A stretch of DNA of 64,000 bases from an uncultured Sinobacteraceae bacterium (GCA_937902995.1 CALEKY010000062.1:62001-126000); one strand, 5' to 3'. Numbered from the stretch's first letter, positions 23,721 to 33,041 are shown. Notes: generated by a model from the letters alone, not told the origin. Numbers and translations are program-made.

Positions 23721-26438
23721 TTACAGCTTCGCCGACAGCCGCAAGAAGTAGTAGCGGCCGCGCACGTCGTACGTGTAGATGTCGAAGTTGATCGGATTGT
23801 TGGCGCGCGAGATCGGCGGCATCTCGTCGAGCACGTTGTCGATGCCGAGCGTCACGCTGGCGTTGAGCCGGTCGAACTTATAGCCGAACTGCAGATCGTG
23901 ATAGATCACGTCGTCGGTACGGCCGCCGTTCAACGGATTGTTCGGCACGTCGGTGGAGCTGCCGATGTATCGAGCCTTCCAGCCTGCGTTCCAAGCATCG
24001 CGCTCCCAGCGCAACGAGGCATTGGCCTTCCAGTGCGGATAGGTCGAGCGCGGCGAGGAGCCGGTGCCGGCAAACTCATCGCGCACCACGCTGCCGTCGG
24101 GCTGCGGTACGAAGTTCGTGAAGTGGAACAACCGCGAGCCGTCGAGCACGGTCGTGAAGCGGCCGATCGACGTATCGAGCTCGTAGCGCATCGTCACGTC
24201 GAGGCCCTCGACCTCGGTGCGGCTGAAGTTCAGCACCGCCTGGCGCAGATTCAGCACTTCGCCGGTCGTCATGTCGCGCTCCACCAGCGAGCAGTAGGCA
24301 CCCGCGAGCTGTGCGCAGAGCGTCACGATCTGTTGCGCCGACTGTGCGGCGATCGCGTTGTCGATTTCGATGCGATACCAATCCGCGGTGAGCGACAAGC
24401 CAGGTGCCCAGCTCGGCGTATAGACCAAGCCCACGCTATAGGTATCCGCCGTCTCCGGTTCGAGGTTCGGGTTGCCGCCGATGGTGCCCTTGAGTGTACC
24501 GGCGCCGAACTGATTCTGGTTGTACGTGCTCGGGATGCCGGCGCAGCCGGGCAGACCGGCGCCGCCGCCGTTACACGGGTCGACCGCTTGGAACGTCGTT
24601 TGGCGCGAGCCTTGATACAACTCGAGAATCGATGGCGCACGGAAGCCTTCGGAGAACGTGCCGCGGATCATCACGTCGGCAACGGGACGCCAAGCCAAGC
24701 CGAGTTTTGCCGTCGTCGCGTCGCCGAAGGTCGAGTAATCCGAGTAGCGCAGCGCCGCGCTCAGATCCAACGAATGGAAACCGGGCACGTTCGCAAGCAG
24801 CGGCACGGCCACTTCGACATAGGCTTCCCACAGGTTGTACTTGCCGCTTGTGGCTTCGCGCGTCGACGCCGTCGTGCGAGTTTCGTTGACAATGAACAAC
24901 GGATCCGAATTGACGTATTCGTCAGGCCGGTCGTAAGCCCCCTCTTCGCGCCACTCTAAGCCCGCGGCGATGCCCACTTCGCCTGCCGGCAACGAGAACA
25001 GCCCGCCCGAGATGTTGAAGGCGACGTCGGTCTGCTCGGTGCCGTTCTCGTTGTAATTCGTGAACCGAATGTAATCGGCCATTTCCGGCGTCATGACGCC
25101 GAAGATGTTGAGCGGCACGCAGTTGTATTGCGCGCAGCGGTCGTTCGGGCCGAGCGCGAGCGCCACGCGGTCCAGATCGACCTGGTTGTAGGCGATGAAC
25201 TGGGCGTCGTTCTTCGAGTGCGAGGCGAAGAAATCCCAGGACCAGGTTCTGTCCGCCGCTGCGAAGGAGCCGTCGAGGCCGGCCGCAATGCGCTTGGTCC
25301 GGACGTGCTGGACGTTGTCGCGGTTGCCGACCTCCACGGGCATGCGCTGGATACGCAGCGAGTTGCCGCCGAATGCGACGCCCCACGGGTTGTACGGGTG
25401 ATCGGCCGGAATGGTGATTCCGTACGTGCCGCGCAGATCGAGCAGCACGGGCGAGAAGAGCTGATCCGAATCGCGGTTGTTGTACAACAGCTCGATGAAG
25501 CCGCTCACGTCGTCGCTGAAGTCGTAGGCCAGCCGGCCGAACAGACCGTAGCGCTCGCTCGGGCCGGTCGCATAAATGCCCTGCGCTTGCGTGTTGTAGT
25601 AGTCGGCGGGCAGCGTGGCGACGCGGAAGTCGGCCGGGGACGTGCCGGCAGCGCCGGGAATACGCGTCAGCGGCGCCGACGACGTGGAAACGCCGGGCAA
25701 CACGAAGAGACCGCGCGGGCTGTTCGGCGGGCTCGTCGGCGCGACCGACGCAACGGCCGTGAGGGAGCGATCCATCGTCAGGATCGGATCGGTGTTCACG
25801 TAGCTCGCGGAGAAGAGCACGGAGGCGCGCCCGAAGCTGTGGCCGATCGCGAGATCCGCGCTCAACGTCTCGCCGTCGTCGCGCGAGGTCTGGCCGTAGT
25901 TGAGGCGCGTCTCGATGCCGTCGAAATTGCGCCGTGTGCGAATGTTGACGACGCCGGCGATTGCGTCGGCGCCGTAGATCGCCGAGGCGCCGTCCTTCAG
26001 CACTTCGATGCCGTCGACGATGCCGAGCGGAATCGTGTTGAGGTCGACGAAGTCGCGGAACGAGCGGCCGCCCGCCGCATTCACCCAGCGATGGCCGTCG
26101 ACCAATACCAGCACGCGGTTGCCGCTGCCTTCGGCGCTGCCGAGATAGCGCAGGTTGATGGAGCTGACGCCGAAGGACGTGCCTTGCGTACCGTTCGAGT
26201 TCAGGCTGACGCCGGCGCCCGGCAGCTCTTGCAGCAGCTCACCGACGGACTGAGGCGCGGCGAAAGCAATGTCATCGGCGGTCAGTGTGGTCAAGGGACC
26301 AACCGACTCGGTATCCAAACGCGCGATGCGCGAACCGGTCACGGTGATTTCTTCGACGACGTTGGAAGCGGTGTCTTGCGCGTACACCGTGACCGGCAGC
26401 GCCGCAGCCAAGCCGGCAAGCAAGGCAGTCTTGCTCAT
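23721..26438 (-). CDS. TonB-dependent outer-membrane receptor
   Basis: A protein of 905 residues from ATG 26438, where the signal peptide MSKTALLAGLAAALPVTVYA begins; codons up to 26495 lie before it. A TonB-box-like stretch (EEITVTGSRI) follows at once, then the plug domain (about 45-165: VLVLVDGHRWVN, then EVLKDGASAIYGADAIAGVVNI) and a large 22-strand-type barrel with a NPNLEPETADTYSVGLVY block near the end. The plug resembles receptors for oligopeptides or oligosaccharides rather than small siderophore receptors. It is convergent with the importer/LysR operon and divergent from a secreted amidohydrolase, so it probably supplies ligand to the same pathway. Confidence 0.94.
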   Translation of the reverse strand: MSKTALLAGLAAALPVTVYAQDTASNVVEEITVTGSRIARLDTESVGPLTTLTADDIAFAAPQSVGELLQELPGAGVSLNSNGTQGTSFGVSSINLRYLGSAEGSGNRVLVLVDGHRWVNAAGGRSFRDFVDLNTIPLGIVDGIEVLKDGASAIYGADAIAGVVNIRTRRNFDGIETRLNYGQTSRDDGETLSADLAIGHSFGRASVLFSASYVNTDPILTMDRSLTAVASVAPTSPPNSPRGLFVLPGVSTSSAPLTRIPGAAGTSPADFRVATLPADYYNTQAQGIYATGPSERYGLFGRLAYDFSDDVSGFIELLYNNRDSDQLFSPVLLDLRGTYGITIPADHPYNPWGVAFGGNSLRIQRMPVEVGNRDNVQHVRTKRIAAGLDGSFAAADRTWSWDFFASHSKNDAQFIAYNQVDLDRVALALGPNDRCAQYNCVPLNIFGVMTPEMADYIRFTNYNENGTEQTDVAFNISGGLFSLPAGEVGIAAGLEWREEGAYDRPDEYVNSDPLFIVNETRTTASTREATSGKYNLWEAYVEVAVPLLANVPGFHSLDLSAALRYSDYSTFGDATTAKLGLAWRPVADVMIRGTFSEGFRAPSILELYQGSRQTTFQAVDPCNGGGAGLPGCAGIPSTYNQNQFGAGTLKGTIGGNPNLEPETADTYSVGLVYTPSWAPGLSLTADWYRIEIDNAIAAQSAQQIVTLCAQLAGAYCSLVERDMTTGEVLNLRQAVLNFSRTEVEGLDVTMRYELDTSIGRFTTVLDGSRLFHFTNFVPQPDGSVVRDEFAGTGSSPRSTYPHWKANASLRWERDAWNAGWKARYIGSSTDVPNNPLNGGRTDDVIYHDLQFGYKFDRLNASVTLGIDNVLDEMPPISRANNPINFDIYTYDVRGRYYFLRLSAKL

Positions 26439-26792
26439 TTGCCTTCGCACGCTGCGGCAGGAACGGGTGGAGTGAAGGTCGGTGCACAAATACATGGATC
26501 GTGATCTCCGGGCTCGTTGATTTTGTTGATGCTGCGGTAAGCGTTTTCGTCGAATGGCCGCGGGTCCGCACTTGCGGCGGCGTGACCGCTTCGAATTCGC
26601 GACTCGGCGTTCGAGTGAGTCTTCACGCGGACGGCCGGTCGGTCTCCCTCAGGCCGCAATGTAGGAACGAGCTCGCGGCGGGGGCAAGATTATTGGTCGG
26701 TGGCATCGACCCATAAGCTGGCGGTATGGGAGCGACAAGCGTCCGATCTGCCGCGTAAGCTGTGGCGGGTTCGCACGAATTAACGTTTCGAC
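26439..26792. promoter_or_regulatory. Divergent region between the TonB receptor and amidohydrolase genes
   Basis: This 354-base gap must contain both promoters. The part at 26500-26550 is AT-richer than its surroundings. No clear -35/-10 pair, operator palindrome or small gene could be fixed by eye. Confidence 0.45.
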
Positions 26793-28094
26793 ATGCGCGT
26801 TTTCGTTGGTGTTCTCTCGATCATTGCCGCTCTCTGCGCGCCGACGTGCTTCGCGCAGTCGTCGCTCACGCTCATCTACGCCGGCCAGGTGCTCGAGCAT
26901 CCCGATCGTCCGCCGCGCGGTCAATCGACGCTGGTGATTCGTGACGGCCGCATCGTCGAGATTCGTGCGGGCTTCGCCGATGCCGGCGACTTCCCCGATG
27001 CGAGGATCGTTGAGCTGCGCGACCGCTTCGTATTGCCCGGACTGATCGACACGCACGTGCATTTCAATACGAGCAATTCAGGTCAGCGCGCCTTGCTGGA
27101 TCGCGTGACGCTCGACGTGGCCGATTTCGCTTACGAGGCGGCGTGGCTCGCGCGCAAGACGCTCGAGAGCGGTTTCACGACGGTGCGCATTCTAGGCAAC
27201 CCCGCGGGCGTGACGCTCGCGCTGCGCGATGCGGTGGCTGCCGGCAAGGTGCCCGGTCCGCGTATCGTCGATGCGGGCCGCGCGCTCGCCACGACGGGAG
27301 GCTCCGGCGATCCCGCAGTCGGCTTGAACGACGCCATTGCCGAGCACCTGAATCAGGATGGCGTTTGCGACGGTCCGGACATGTGCCGCCGGGCCGTGCG
27401 TCAGCAGGTTCGTCGCGGCGTCGATTGGATCAAGGTCAAAGTCACCGGGGGCGTGAACAGTCGCAGCTCGGTCGGTGTGGGGGCGCAGATGTTCGCCGAT
27501 GAAGTGCGTGCGATCATCGAAACGGCGCATCTGTACGGCAAGAAAGTTGCCGTGCACGCGCATGGCACCGACGGCATCAATCTCGCGCTCGAGCTGGGCG
27601 CCGATTCGATCGAGCACGCGACGCTGCTCGACGATCGTAGTCTCGAGCTGTTTTGCCGTTCCGGCGCTTACATGGTTCCGACGCTGTCGACGGTCAACAG
27701 CTACATCGAGCGTCTGGCGAAGGATCCGGAGCAATACACGCCCGAGGTTCGCGAAAAAATCGAATGGCGAATCAACGTGGCCGGCGAAGCGTTCAAGCGT
27801 GCGCTCGCCAAAGGGGTCAAGATCGCGTTCGGTACGGACGCAGGTGTGTCCGAACACGGCCGCAACGCGCAGGAATTCGAGCTGATGGTGAAGTTCGGTA
27901 TGTCGCCGCAAGCGGCGCTGAAAGCTGCGACCGTGAACGCCGCGGATCTGCTCGGCTTGGCAAGCGAGATCGGCTCGCTCGAGCGCGGCAAACGTGCCGA
28001 TGTGATTGCGGTTGCCGGCAATCCGCTGCAGGACGTGACGGTCCTGCAAAATGTCGTCTTCGTGATGAAAGACGGCGTGATCTGGAAACAGTAG
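26793..28094 (+). CDS. Exported amidohydrolase, prolidase-like
   Basis: A protein of 433 residues with a signal peptide (MRVFVGVLSIIAALCAPTCFAQ), so it is periplasmic or secreted. The metal-ligand motifs of a binuclear amidohydrolase follow in order: DTHVHF, a Lys in DWIKVKVTGG that is likely carboxylated, HAHG, SIEHATL and the catalytic Asp in FGTDAGV. The C-terminal beta-sandwich returns with GSLERGKRADVIAV. This layout matches the Sgx9260/Xaa-Pro and Xaa-Arg carboxypeptidase-type group, though imidazolonepropionase-like annotation is also common. Next to a peptide importer and a TonB receptor, cleavage of C-terminal residues from peptides is the likely job. Confidence 0.88.
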   Translation: MRVFVGVLSIIAALCAPTCFAQSSLTLIYAGQVLEHPDRPPRGQSTLVIRDGRIVEIRAGFADAGDFPDARIVELRDRFVLPGLIDTHVHFNTSNSGQRALLDRVTLDVADFAYEAAWLARKTLESGFTTVRILGNPAGVTLALRDAVAAGKVPGPRIVDAGRALATTGGSGDPAVGLNDAIAEHLNQDGVCDGPDMCRRAVRQQVRRGVDWIKVKVTGGVNSRSSVGVGAQMFADEVRAIIETAHLYGKKVAVHAHGTDGINLALELGADSIEHATLLDDRSLELFCRSGAYMVPTLSTVNSYIERLAKDPEQYTPEVREKIEWRINVAGEAFKRALAKGVKIAFGTDAGVSEHGRNAQEFELMVKFGMSPQAALKAATVNAADLLGLASEIGSLERGKRADVIAVAGNPLQDVTVLQNVVFVMKDGVIWKQ

Positions 28095-28222
28095 CTCATC
28101 GCGCCGATCGCATTCCATCCGCTGCGGGGATTCACATAGCGCGCAATCGCGGGATCTGCGCTAGGCTGCGCTGATATCCGGCCTGCCGAGTTTCGGGTGC
28201 ATGCCGGAACGGAGCGAGAAAA

Positions 28223-29413
28223 ATGCGCAGCCCTTTGCTTCACGTGCGACTGATCGCCGTCTGCTTGTTGTCTTGCGTCGGCGTCTCGGTGCGATCCGAA
28301 ATCGATCTGACGACGGCGACGCCTCGCATCGAAGCGGGCGCGTCGCTCACGCTCGAGCTCATCGTGACGAACGGCGAGAGCGAGCCACTGTCGATCGAAA
28401 TCCCCGAGCTCGTTCACGTGCGGCTCGAAACGCAGGAGCACGTGAGCCTCGTCGAGTTTACGCCCGGATCCAGCGGCCCGCTCGTGGTTGCGCCGAATGC
28501 GTTCGCGAAGGTCCCGCTGACCGGACGAATTCCGGACGGCACACAGGGCGTCGGCATGCTCACGCCGACCGGATTGGCGACGAACGGGGTGCTCGTGCAG
28601 ATAGCGCCGCGCACGGACTCGACGCGCGTTGCAGGGACGGATTCGTTCGAGGATCAACCCGAAATCAGCTCCGCGCTCGTCGACAAACCGCCGCCGCTTG
28701 CGGTGTCGGTCTACGAGCCTGTGTATTTCATCGTCGGGGGCGATGGCGGATTGAATGCGAAATTCCAGATCAGCTTCCGCTATCGACTCTTCGATGGCGA
28801 AGGGCGACTGGCCGACAGGCTGCCATGGATCGACGACTTGTACTTATCGTATTCGCAAACTTCTCTTTGGGACCTAAACGAGTTGTCCAAACCGTTCCGC
28901 GATTCGAGCTATCGCCCGCGGTTGTTCTTCGCGAACTACGATCTGGGTAGGGCGCTCGACGGTCGGCTGCGTCTGGGCGTCGAGGCCGGCGCCGGCCACG
29001 AATCGAACGGCAAGGACGGCGACGCCTCGCGCAGCTACAACATGTTCTATGTGCGTCCGACGCTGACGTTCGGCGATCCGGATGGATTCAATGTGTTCGT
29101 CGCGCCGTTGATTCACAACTATGTGGCCGACGACGAGAATCCCGACCTGGCCGATTATCGCGGCTACATCGATTGGCTGTTCGGCGTCGGCAGTAAAGGC
29201 GGTTTGAATTTCTGGGCGCAGTTGCGCAAGGGCAAGCGCAGCAGTTACGGCAGCGTCGAGCTCAATCTTTCCTACCCGCTGTCGAAGCTGAGCGGCGGCG
29301 ATCTCACCGGGTGGCTCATGCTGCAGTACTTCGGCGGCTACGGCGAAAGCTTGCTCGATTACAACCAGAAGCTCGATTCGCAGTTGCGATTGGGAATCGC
29401 AGTGGCGCTCTAG
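28223..29413 (+). CDS. pldA: Outer-membrane phospholipase A (OMPLA) with N-terminal extra domain
   Basis: A protein of 396 residues. After the signal peptide, residues 25 to about 150 form an Ig-like beta domain (LTLELIVTNGESEPLSIEIPE). The C-terminal 250 are the 12-strand OMPLA barrel, with YSQTSLWDLN, SKPFRDSSYRP and the active-site block AGHESNGKDGDASRSYN holding His, Ser and Asn. The E. coli enzyme is 289 residues and lacks the extra domain. OMPLA hydrolyses phospholipids that reach the outer leaflet of a damaged outer membrane and is calcium-activated as a dimer. It stands alone with a GGAG-like ribosome site. Confidence 0.93.
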   Translation: MRSPLLHVRLIAVCLLSCVGVSVRSEIDLTTATPRIEAGASLTLELIVTNGESEPLSIEIPELVHVRLETQEHVSLVEFTPGSSGPLVVAPNAFAKVPLTGRIPDGTQGVGMLTPTGLATNGVLVQIAPRTDSTRVAGTDSFEDQPEISSALVDKPPPLAVSVYEPVYFIVGGDGGLNAKFQISFRYRLFDGEGRLADRLPWIDDLYLSYSQTSLWDLNELSKPFRDSSYRPRLFFANYDLGRALDGRLRLGVEAGAGHESNGKDGDASRSYNMFYVRPTLTFGDPDGFNVFVAPLIHNYVADDENPDLADYRGYIDWLFGVGSKGGLNFWAQLRKGKRSSYGSVELNLSYPLSKLSGGDLTGWLMLQYFGGYGESLLDYNQKLDSQLRLGIAVAL

Positions 29414-29426
29414 CGCGCGCAATTGA

Positions 29427-29454
29427 AATTAGGAATTGAGAATTGAGAGCTGGG
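29427..29454. repeat. AATTGAG heptamer repeat (locus E)
   Basis: Four 7-base units, the middle two both AATTGAG, begin 14 bases after the pldA stop. This is the one AT-rich word in the set and does not carry the GGCT core, apart from a last unit AGCTGGG. No clear inverted partner was seen before arfB. Confidence 0.65.
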
Positions 29455-29565
29455 ACGGCATTGTCACGGCTCGGTCGTTCTGGGCGTCAGATCTGCGATC
29501 TGAATGCCCCCAGTCGAAGGCGAAGAGCGCAAGGGCCGCGCACCTTCCATTCTCGATTTATCTGT

Positions 29566-29967
29566 TCAGTCCTCGATGCTGCGCCTCGCTTTCTTGATCC
29601 GGCTTCGCTGCTTCTTCTCCGCGAGGCGCCGCTCCTTCGAGGCGCGGGTCGGTTTGGTCGGTCGGCGCACTTTCGGTTCGATGCTCGCTTGCTCGATCAA
29701 CGCGTGCAGGCGTTCGAGGGCATCGCGTTTGTTCTGTTCCTGGGTGCGGAAGCGTTGCGCGGTGATCACGATGACATCGTTGCTAGCAAGTCTTCGTCCG
29801 GCCAGCGTTCGGAGCCGGGTGCGAACCCGATCGGGCAGGGTGGGCCATGCATTCAGGTCGCAGCGCAACTGCACGGCCGTGGCGACTTTGTTGACGTTCT
29901 GACCTCCCGGACCGCCGGCGCGGATGAAGCGCAGCTCGAGCGCCGATTCGGGTGGAGCGAAGCTCAC
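29566..29967 (-). CDS. arfB: Alternative ribosome-rescue factor ArfB (YaeJ-type peptidyl-tRNA hydrolase)
   Basis: A protein of 133 residues. The catalytic G-G-Q motif is in GGPGGQNVNKVATAVQ, and the C-terminal tail is rich in Lys/Arg (SKERRLAEKKQRSRIKKARR), as needed to enter the empty mRNA channel of stalled ribosomes. It frees nascent chains from non-stop ribosomes. The start is taken as GTG 29967 because it gives the family length and overlaps the mscS stop by four bases (GTGA). The frame is open far upstream, but that part shadows the mscS gene. Confidence 0.92.
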   Translation of the reverse strand: MSFAPPESALELRFIRAGGPGGQNVNKVATAVQLRCDLNAWPTLPDRVRTRLRTLAGRRLASNDVIVITAQRFRTQEQNKRDALERLHALIEQASIEPKVRRPTKPTRASKERRLAEKKQRSRIKKARRSIED

Positions 29968-31283
29968 GGCTCGTAAGCGACGGGCGAGCGGTCCTTCTTC
30001 ATTTCGAACACGACCTCGCGTTGCGCCACTGGAATGGTGATGCCGTGCTCTTTGAAGAGGCGCCAGATCGCGCGATTGACGTCGGAGCGAACGTTGTTCA
30101 CGCCTTCTTGCGGATCGGCGATCCAGAAACGCAGCTCGAGATCGAAGCCATAGTCGTTGAAGCCCATCATGCGCGAGACCGGCGCCGGATCGCGCAAGAT
30201 GCGCGGATGTCCGTCGGCTGCTTTGAGTAACAGGGACATCGCAAGCTCCGGATCGTCCTTGTAGCTGACGCGCACCGGCAGTTTCAGACGGACGCGCGGA
30301 TCGGTGTAGCTCCAGTTGATCACCGAATTCGTGATCAAGGTGTGATTCGGGACGAGCGTTTCGACACCGTCGCGATCGCGCACGACCACGTAACGGCCGC
30401 GCAGCTCTTGCACCCAGCCGAAACCTTCGGTGCTCGTGCCCGGCATACCGGTGAAGCTGATGACGTCGCCGGGTTTGATGGAGCGGTCCATCAACAGCAC
30501 GAAGCCGGCAATGAAGTTCGCGACGATCGCCTGCAGGCCGAAGCCGAGACCGACACCGATCGCACCGGTGAGGACGTTCAAGGTCGTGAGGTCGAGACCT
30601 GCGGCATTCAGTCCCAACAGGATCGACAAGGAAATCAGGAAGGCCTGCGAGAACTTCGCAATGCCGATCCGCATGCTGAGCGCGAGGCCCTGCATGGCCA
30701 TGAGACGTCGCTCGAACCATCGCGCGAGCCAGACCGCAACGAGAATGAAGGCGCCGACCGTGAACAGCACCTTCAAGACCGACCACAGCGTGATCTTGCC
30801 CCTGTCGGTACGGACGCCGACGCTGTCGAGCGCTTGCACGACGGGATCGAACCAGCCGAGTACGTGAAGCGCGAGCACGGCCCAAATCACGAACGTGATG
30901 AGGTTGCCCCAGCCTTTCGTGCGATTGCCGAGCGACAGGCGCACGAGGAACACGGCGAGCCGGATCAATAACAGCAATCCGGCGAGACTGATCGCGTGAT
31001 CCACGATGCTGCTTTCCGCCTCGAGCGCGTGCAGTACGCCGCCGAATGTGGCGATCAAGACGAGCGCCGCGACGTGTGGGCTGACGATGAGAACGGCTTC
31101 CGTCAGCCGCGCTTGCAAGCCGGTTTCGGAGACGGCGAGTTTGGCTTTCTCGGTGGAGCGGACCTGGCGGCCGAACCACCACGCGAGCAGGATCGAGATC
31201 GCAATCGCACCGAGTTGCAGCAAAGCCTCGGGTGCGAGCAGGGCTTCGATCTGGCGGCTGAGCTTGGCGAGCAGTTCCTGCAT
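29964..31283 (-). CDS. MscS-family mechanosensitive ion channel
   Basis: A protein of 439 residues. About five membrane segments fill residues 20-250. The pore helix and beta domain are clear: GAIGVGLGFGLQAIVANFIAG, then IKPGDVISF and VVVRDRDGVETLVPNHTLITN. The cytoplasmic vestibule follows. It is larger than E. coli MscS (286), with extra N-terminal helices, and nearer to the YnaI/YbdG-like group. It should open under membrane tension to release solutes after osmotic downshock. Its stop overlaps the arfB GTG start by four bases, so a channel and a ribosome-rescue factor are translationally coupled. Confidence 0.93.
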   Translation of the reverse strand: MQELLAKLSRQIEALLAPEALLQLGAIAISILLAWWFGRQVRSTEKAKLAVSETGLQARLTEAVLIVSPHVAALVLIATFGGVLHALEAESSIVDHAISLAGLLLLIRLAVFLVRLSLGNRTKGWGNLITFVIWAVLALHVLGWFDPVVQALDSVGVRTDRGKITLWSVLKVLFTVGAFILVAVWLARWFERRLMAMQGLALSMRIGIAKFSQAFLISLSILLGLNAAGLDLTTLNVLTGAIGVGLGFGLQAIVANFIAGFVLLMDRSIKPGDVISFTGMPGTSTEGFGWVQELRGRYVVVRDRDGVETLVPNHTLITNSVINWSYTDPRVRLKLPVRVSYKDDPELAMSLLLKAADGHPRILRDPAPVSRMMGFNDYGFDLELRFWIADPQEGVNNVRSDVNRAIWRLFKEHGITIPVAQREVVFEMKKDRSPVAYEP

Positions 31284-31440
31284 GAGGAGGCGGCGTTAGC
31301 GCTAAACTTGACGAGCTCGAAGCACGCAAATGGCTTGCGGCGCGTCACTCACGGCATCATGGTTCGTCGAGCTGCGCCCGGTCGATCGAGTCGTCCGCTC
31401 CACGAGCGGCGGCTGGTCGCTCAGGGTTGGCCGTCGGCTC

Positions 31441-31677
31441 TTATGCATTCAAATCGGGGATCAGCTCGCTTTCCAATCTCGCGATCTGATCCTTGAGCAG
31501 GAGCTTCCGCTTCTTCAGGCGGCGCAGCTGCACTTCGTTGACGTAGAGGTCGAGCTGCAAGCGATTGATCACGTCGTCGAGATCGCGATGCTCGATGCGC
31601 AATTCACGCAAGCGCTCGAGCCGGCGAAACGTCTCCGTGTCGATCTTGCTATCCGTCTTGTCTTCGGACTCGCTCAT
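31441..31677 (-). CDS. DUF465 (YdcH-type) small coiled-coil protein
   Basis: A protein of 78 residues, almost entirely helical and charged, with the family order H.DL...I..L, then LK+RKLLLKDQIARLE near the end. DUF465 proteins are short cytoplasmic coiled-coil proteins with no assigned function. The protein continues leftward from DUF3301 after a 67-base gap and may share its transcript. It starts at ATG 31677. Confidence 0.85.
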   Translation of the reverse strand: MSESEDKTDSKIDTETFRRLERLRELRIEHRDLDDVINRLQLDLYVNEVQLRRLKKRKLLLKDQIARLESELIPDLNA

Positions 31678-31744
31678 TGCCGCACTACTTTAGCGAAGTA
31701 GGGAACGTATGCACAGCGCGTCCCGCGCAGCCCAGGCGGCGCGC

Positions 31745-32221
31745 TCAGTCTCCGGCGCGCGTGCCGTTGTATCTCGTTTCGCTCGTTTGGCCTGTCGCCG
31801 ATCGCTGACGCGCGCGCCATTCGTCCAGGCTCAAAACCTTGGCGGACGGCGGCAGATGCTGCACCTCCGCCGCACGACGGGCAGATGCTTGGGACTGCGG
31901 CGCATCATCCTCGCTGCGCGCATACCCGACGGTTTCGACGCGATGGCCGGCGAGCACGACGAAACCCTGTCGGCGCTCGATGCTGTTGGCCGTGTAATCG
32001 AAAACATACGTCCGCCGCAGCGTGAAGAGACTTCCGGTGCTCCGAATCAACTGCAGGCGTGCGAACGCCACGGTGCCGTCGAGAAACTGCAGGCTGAGCC
32101 GGTTGCAGGCCTCCATTGCAGCTTTGTTTGCGCGTTCGCGGGCCGCGAGGCTGTCTTGCCAGAACCAGCCAATCGCAGCGGCAAGAATCAGCATTACCAG
32201 AGCGGTCCAGCCGAACTCCAT
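31745..32221 (-). CDS. DUF3301 membrane-anchored protein
   Basis: A protein of 158 residues. A single N-terminal membrane segment (WTALVMLILAAAIGWFWQDS) is followed by the family pattern A.E.A...C...LQFLDGTVAFARLQLIR and RRTYVFDYTANSIERRQGFVVLAGHRVETV. The last 60 residues are low-complexity and basic. The family is common in gammaproteobacteria and has no known function. The gene is divergent from yrfG, with 91 bases between the starts. Confidence 0.85.
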   Translation of the reverse strand: MEFGWTALVMLILAAAIGWFWQDSLAARERANKAAMEACNRLSLQFLDGTVAFARLQLIRSTGSLFTLRRTYVFDYTANSIERRQGFVVLAGHRVETVGYARSEDDAPQSQASARRAAEVQHLPPSAKVLSLDEWRARQRSATGQTSETRYNGTRAGD

Positions 32222-32312
32222 CGTCTCTCCACCAAGATTTTCCCGTCACGGGCTGTCGGGCTCACTATGATACGGCCAGTCACGTCTAGATCCTTCGCGC
32301 TTTACCTAAACC

Positions 32313-33041
32313 ATGGCGGCTTCGGAGAATCCCTGTCATCGGCGCCAATTCGTCCCCTGGGCTGGGATCGACACCGTGTTGCTCGACATGGACGGGACGC
32401 TGCTCGATCTCAAGTTCGACAATTACTTTTGGCTGCAGGCCGTTCCGGAGCGCTATGCCAGGGATCGAGGGCTGACCTTCGAGCGCGCTTGCGAGATTCT
32501 CCGGCCGATGTTTGCGGCAAAGGAGGGCACGCTCGAGTGGTATTGCACGGACTACTGGAGCCGGCAGCTCGAATTCGATATCGCTGCGCTCAAGCACGAG
32601 CTGCGCGAAAGAGTCAGTTACCTGCCCGGCGCGGAACGTTTTCTACGGACGTTGAAAGAGAGCGGTCTGACGACCGTGCTCGTCACGAACGCCCACCGGG
32701 ATTCGCTGCGCGTGAAGGCGAGTCAAACCGGGTTGCTCGACTACCTCACGGCCGCAATCAGCTCGCATCGCTACGGTGCCCCTAAGGAGGATCCCAAGTT
32801 CTGGATCAGCCTGCAGGCCGAACTGGGATTCGATTGCGAGCGCACTTTGTTCGTCGACGACAGCCTTGCCGTGTTGAGGGCTGCGCGTCGGCACGGTGTG
32901 CGTCATGTCGTGGCGATCACGCATCCCGACTCGACGCTCGAACGACGCATCGTCGCAGAGTTTCCGAGCGTGCATGCCGTCGTAGAACTGCTCGCCTTGA
33001 GCCGCATCCCCACTGAGCCGGGCGAGGTGCTCGGGACTTGA
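32313..33041 (+). CDS. yrfG: HAD-family GMP/IMP nucleotidase (YrfG type)
   Basis: A protein of 242 residues. The HAD motifs are present: DMDGTLLDL (motif I, nucleophile Asp), LVTNA (II), a Lys in GAPKEDPKFW (III) and FVDDSLAVL (IV). The family-specific stretch KFDNYFW..A.P.RYA, then EGTLEWYCTDYWS, points to YrfG rather than general phosphoglycolate phosphatases. It dephosphorylates purine nucleoside monophosphates. A possible -10 (TATGAT) lies about 45 bases before the ATG. It is convergent with rhlB. Confidence 0.9.
   Translation: MAASENPCHRRQFVPWAGIDTVLLDMDGTLLDLKFDNYFWLQAVPERYARDRGLTFERACEILRPMFAAKEGTLEWYCTDYWSRQLEFDIAALKHELRERVSYLPGAERFLRTLKESGLTTVLVTNAHRDSLRVKASQTGLLDYLTAAISSHRYGAPKEDPKFWISLQAELGFDCERTLFVDDSLAVLRAARRHGVRHVVAITHPDSTLERRIVAEFPSVHAVVELLALSRIPTEPGEVLGT

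Noticed and set aside
25128..26504. A 458-codon rightward frame inside the TonB receptor gene
   Set aside because: Low-complexity Arg/Val/Ala sequence antisense to a clearly conserved receptor; a shadow frame.
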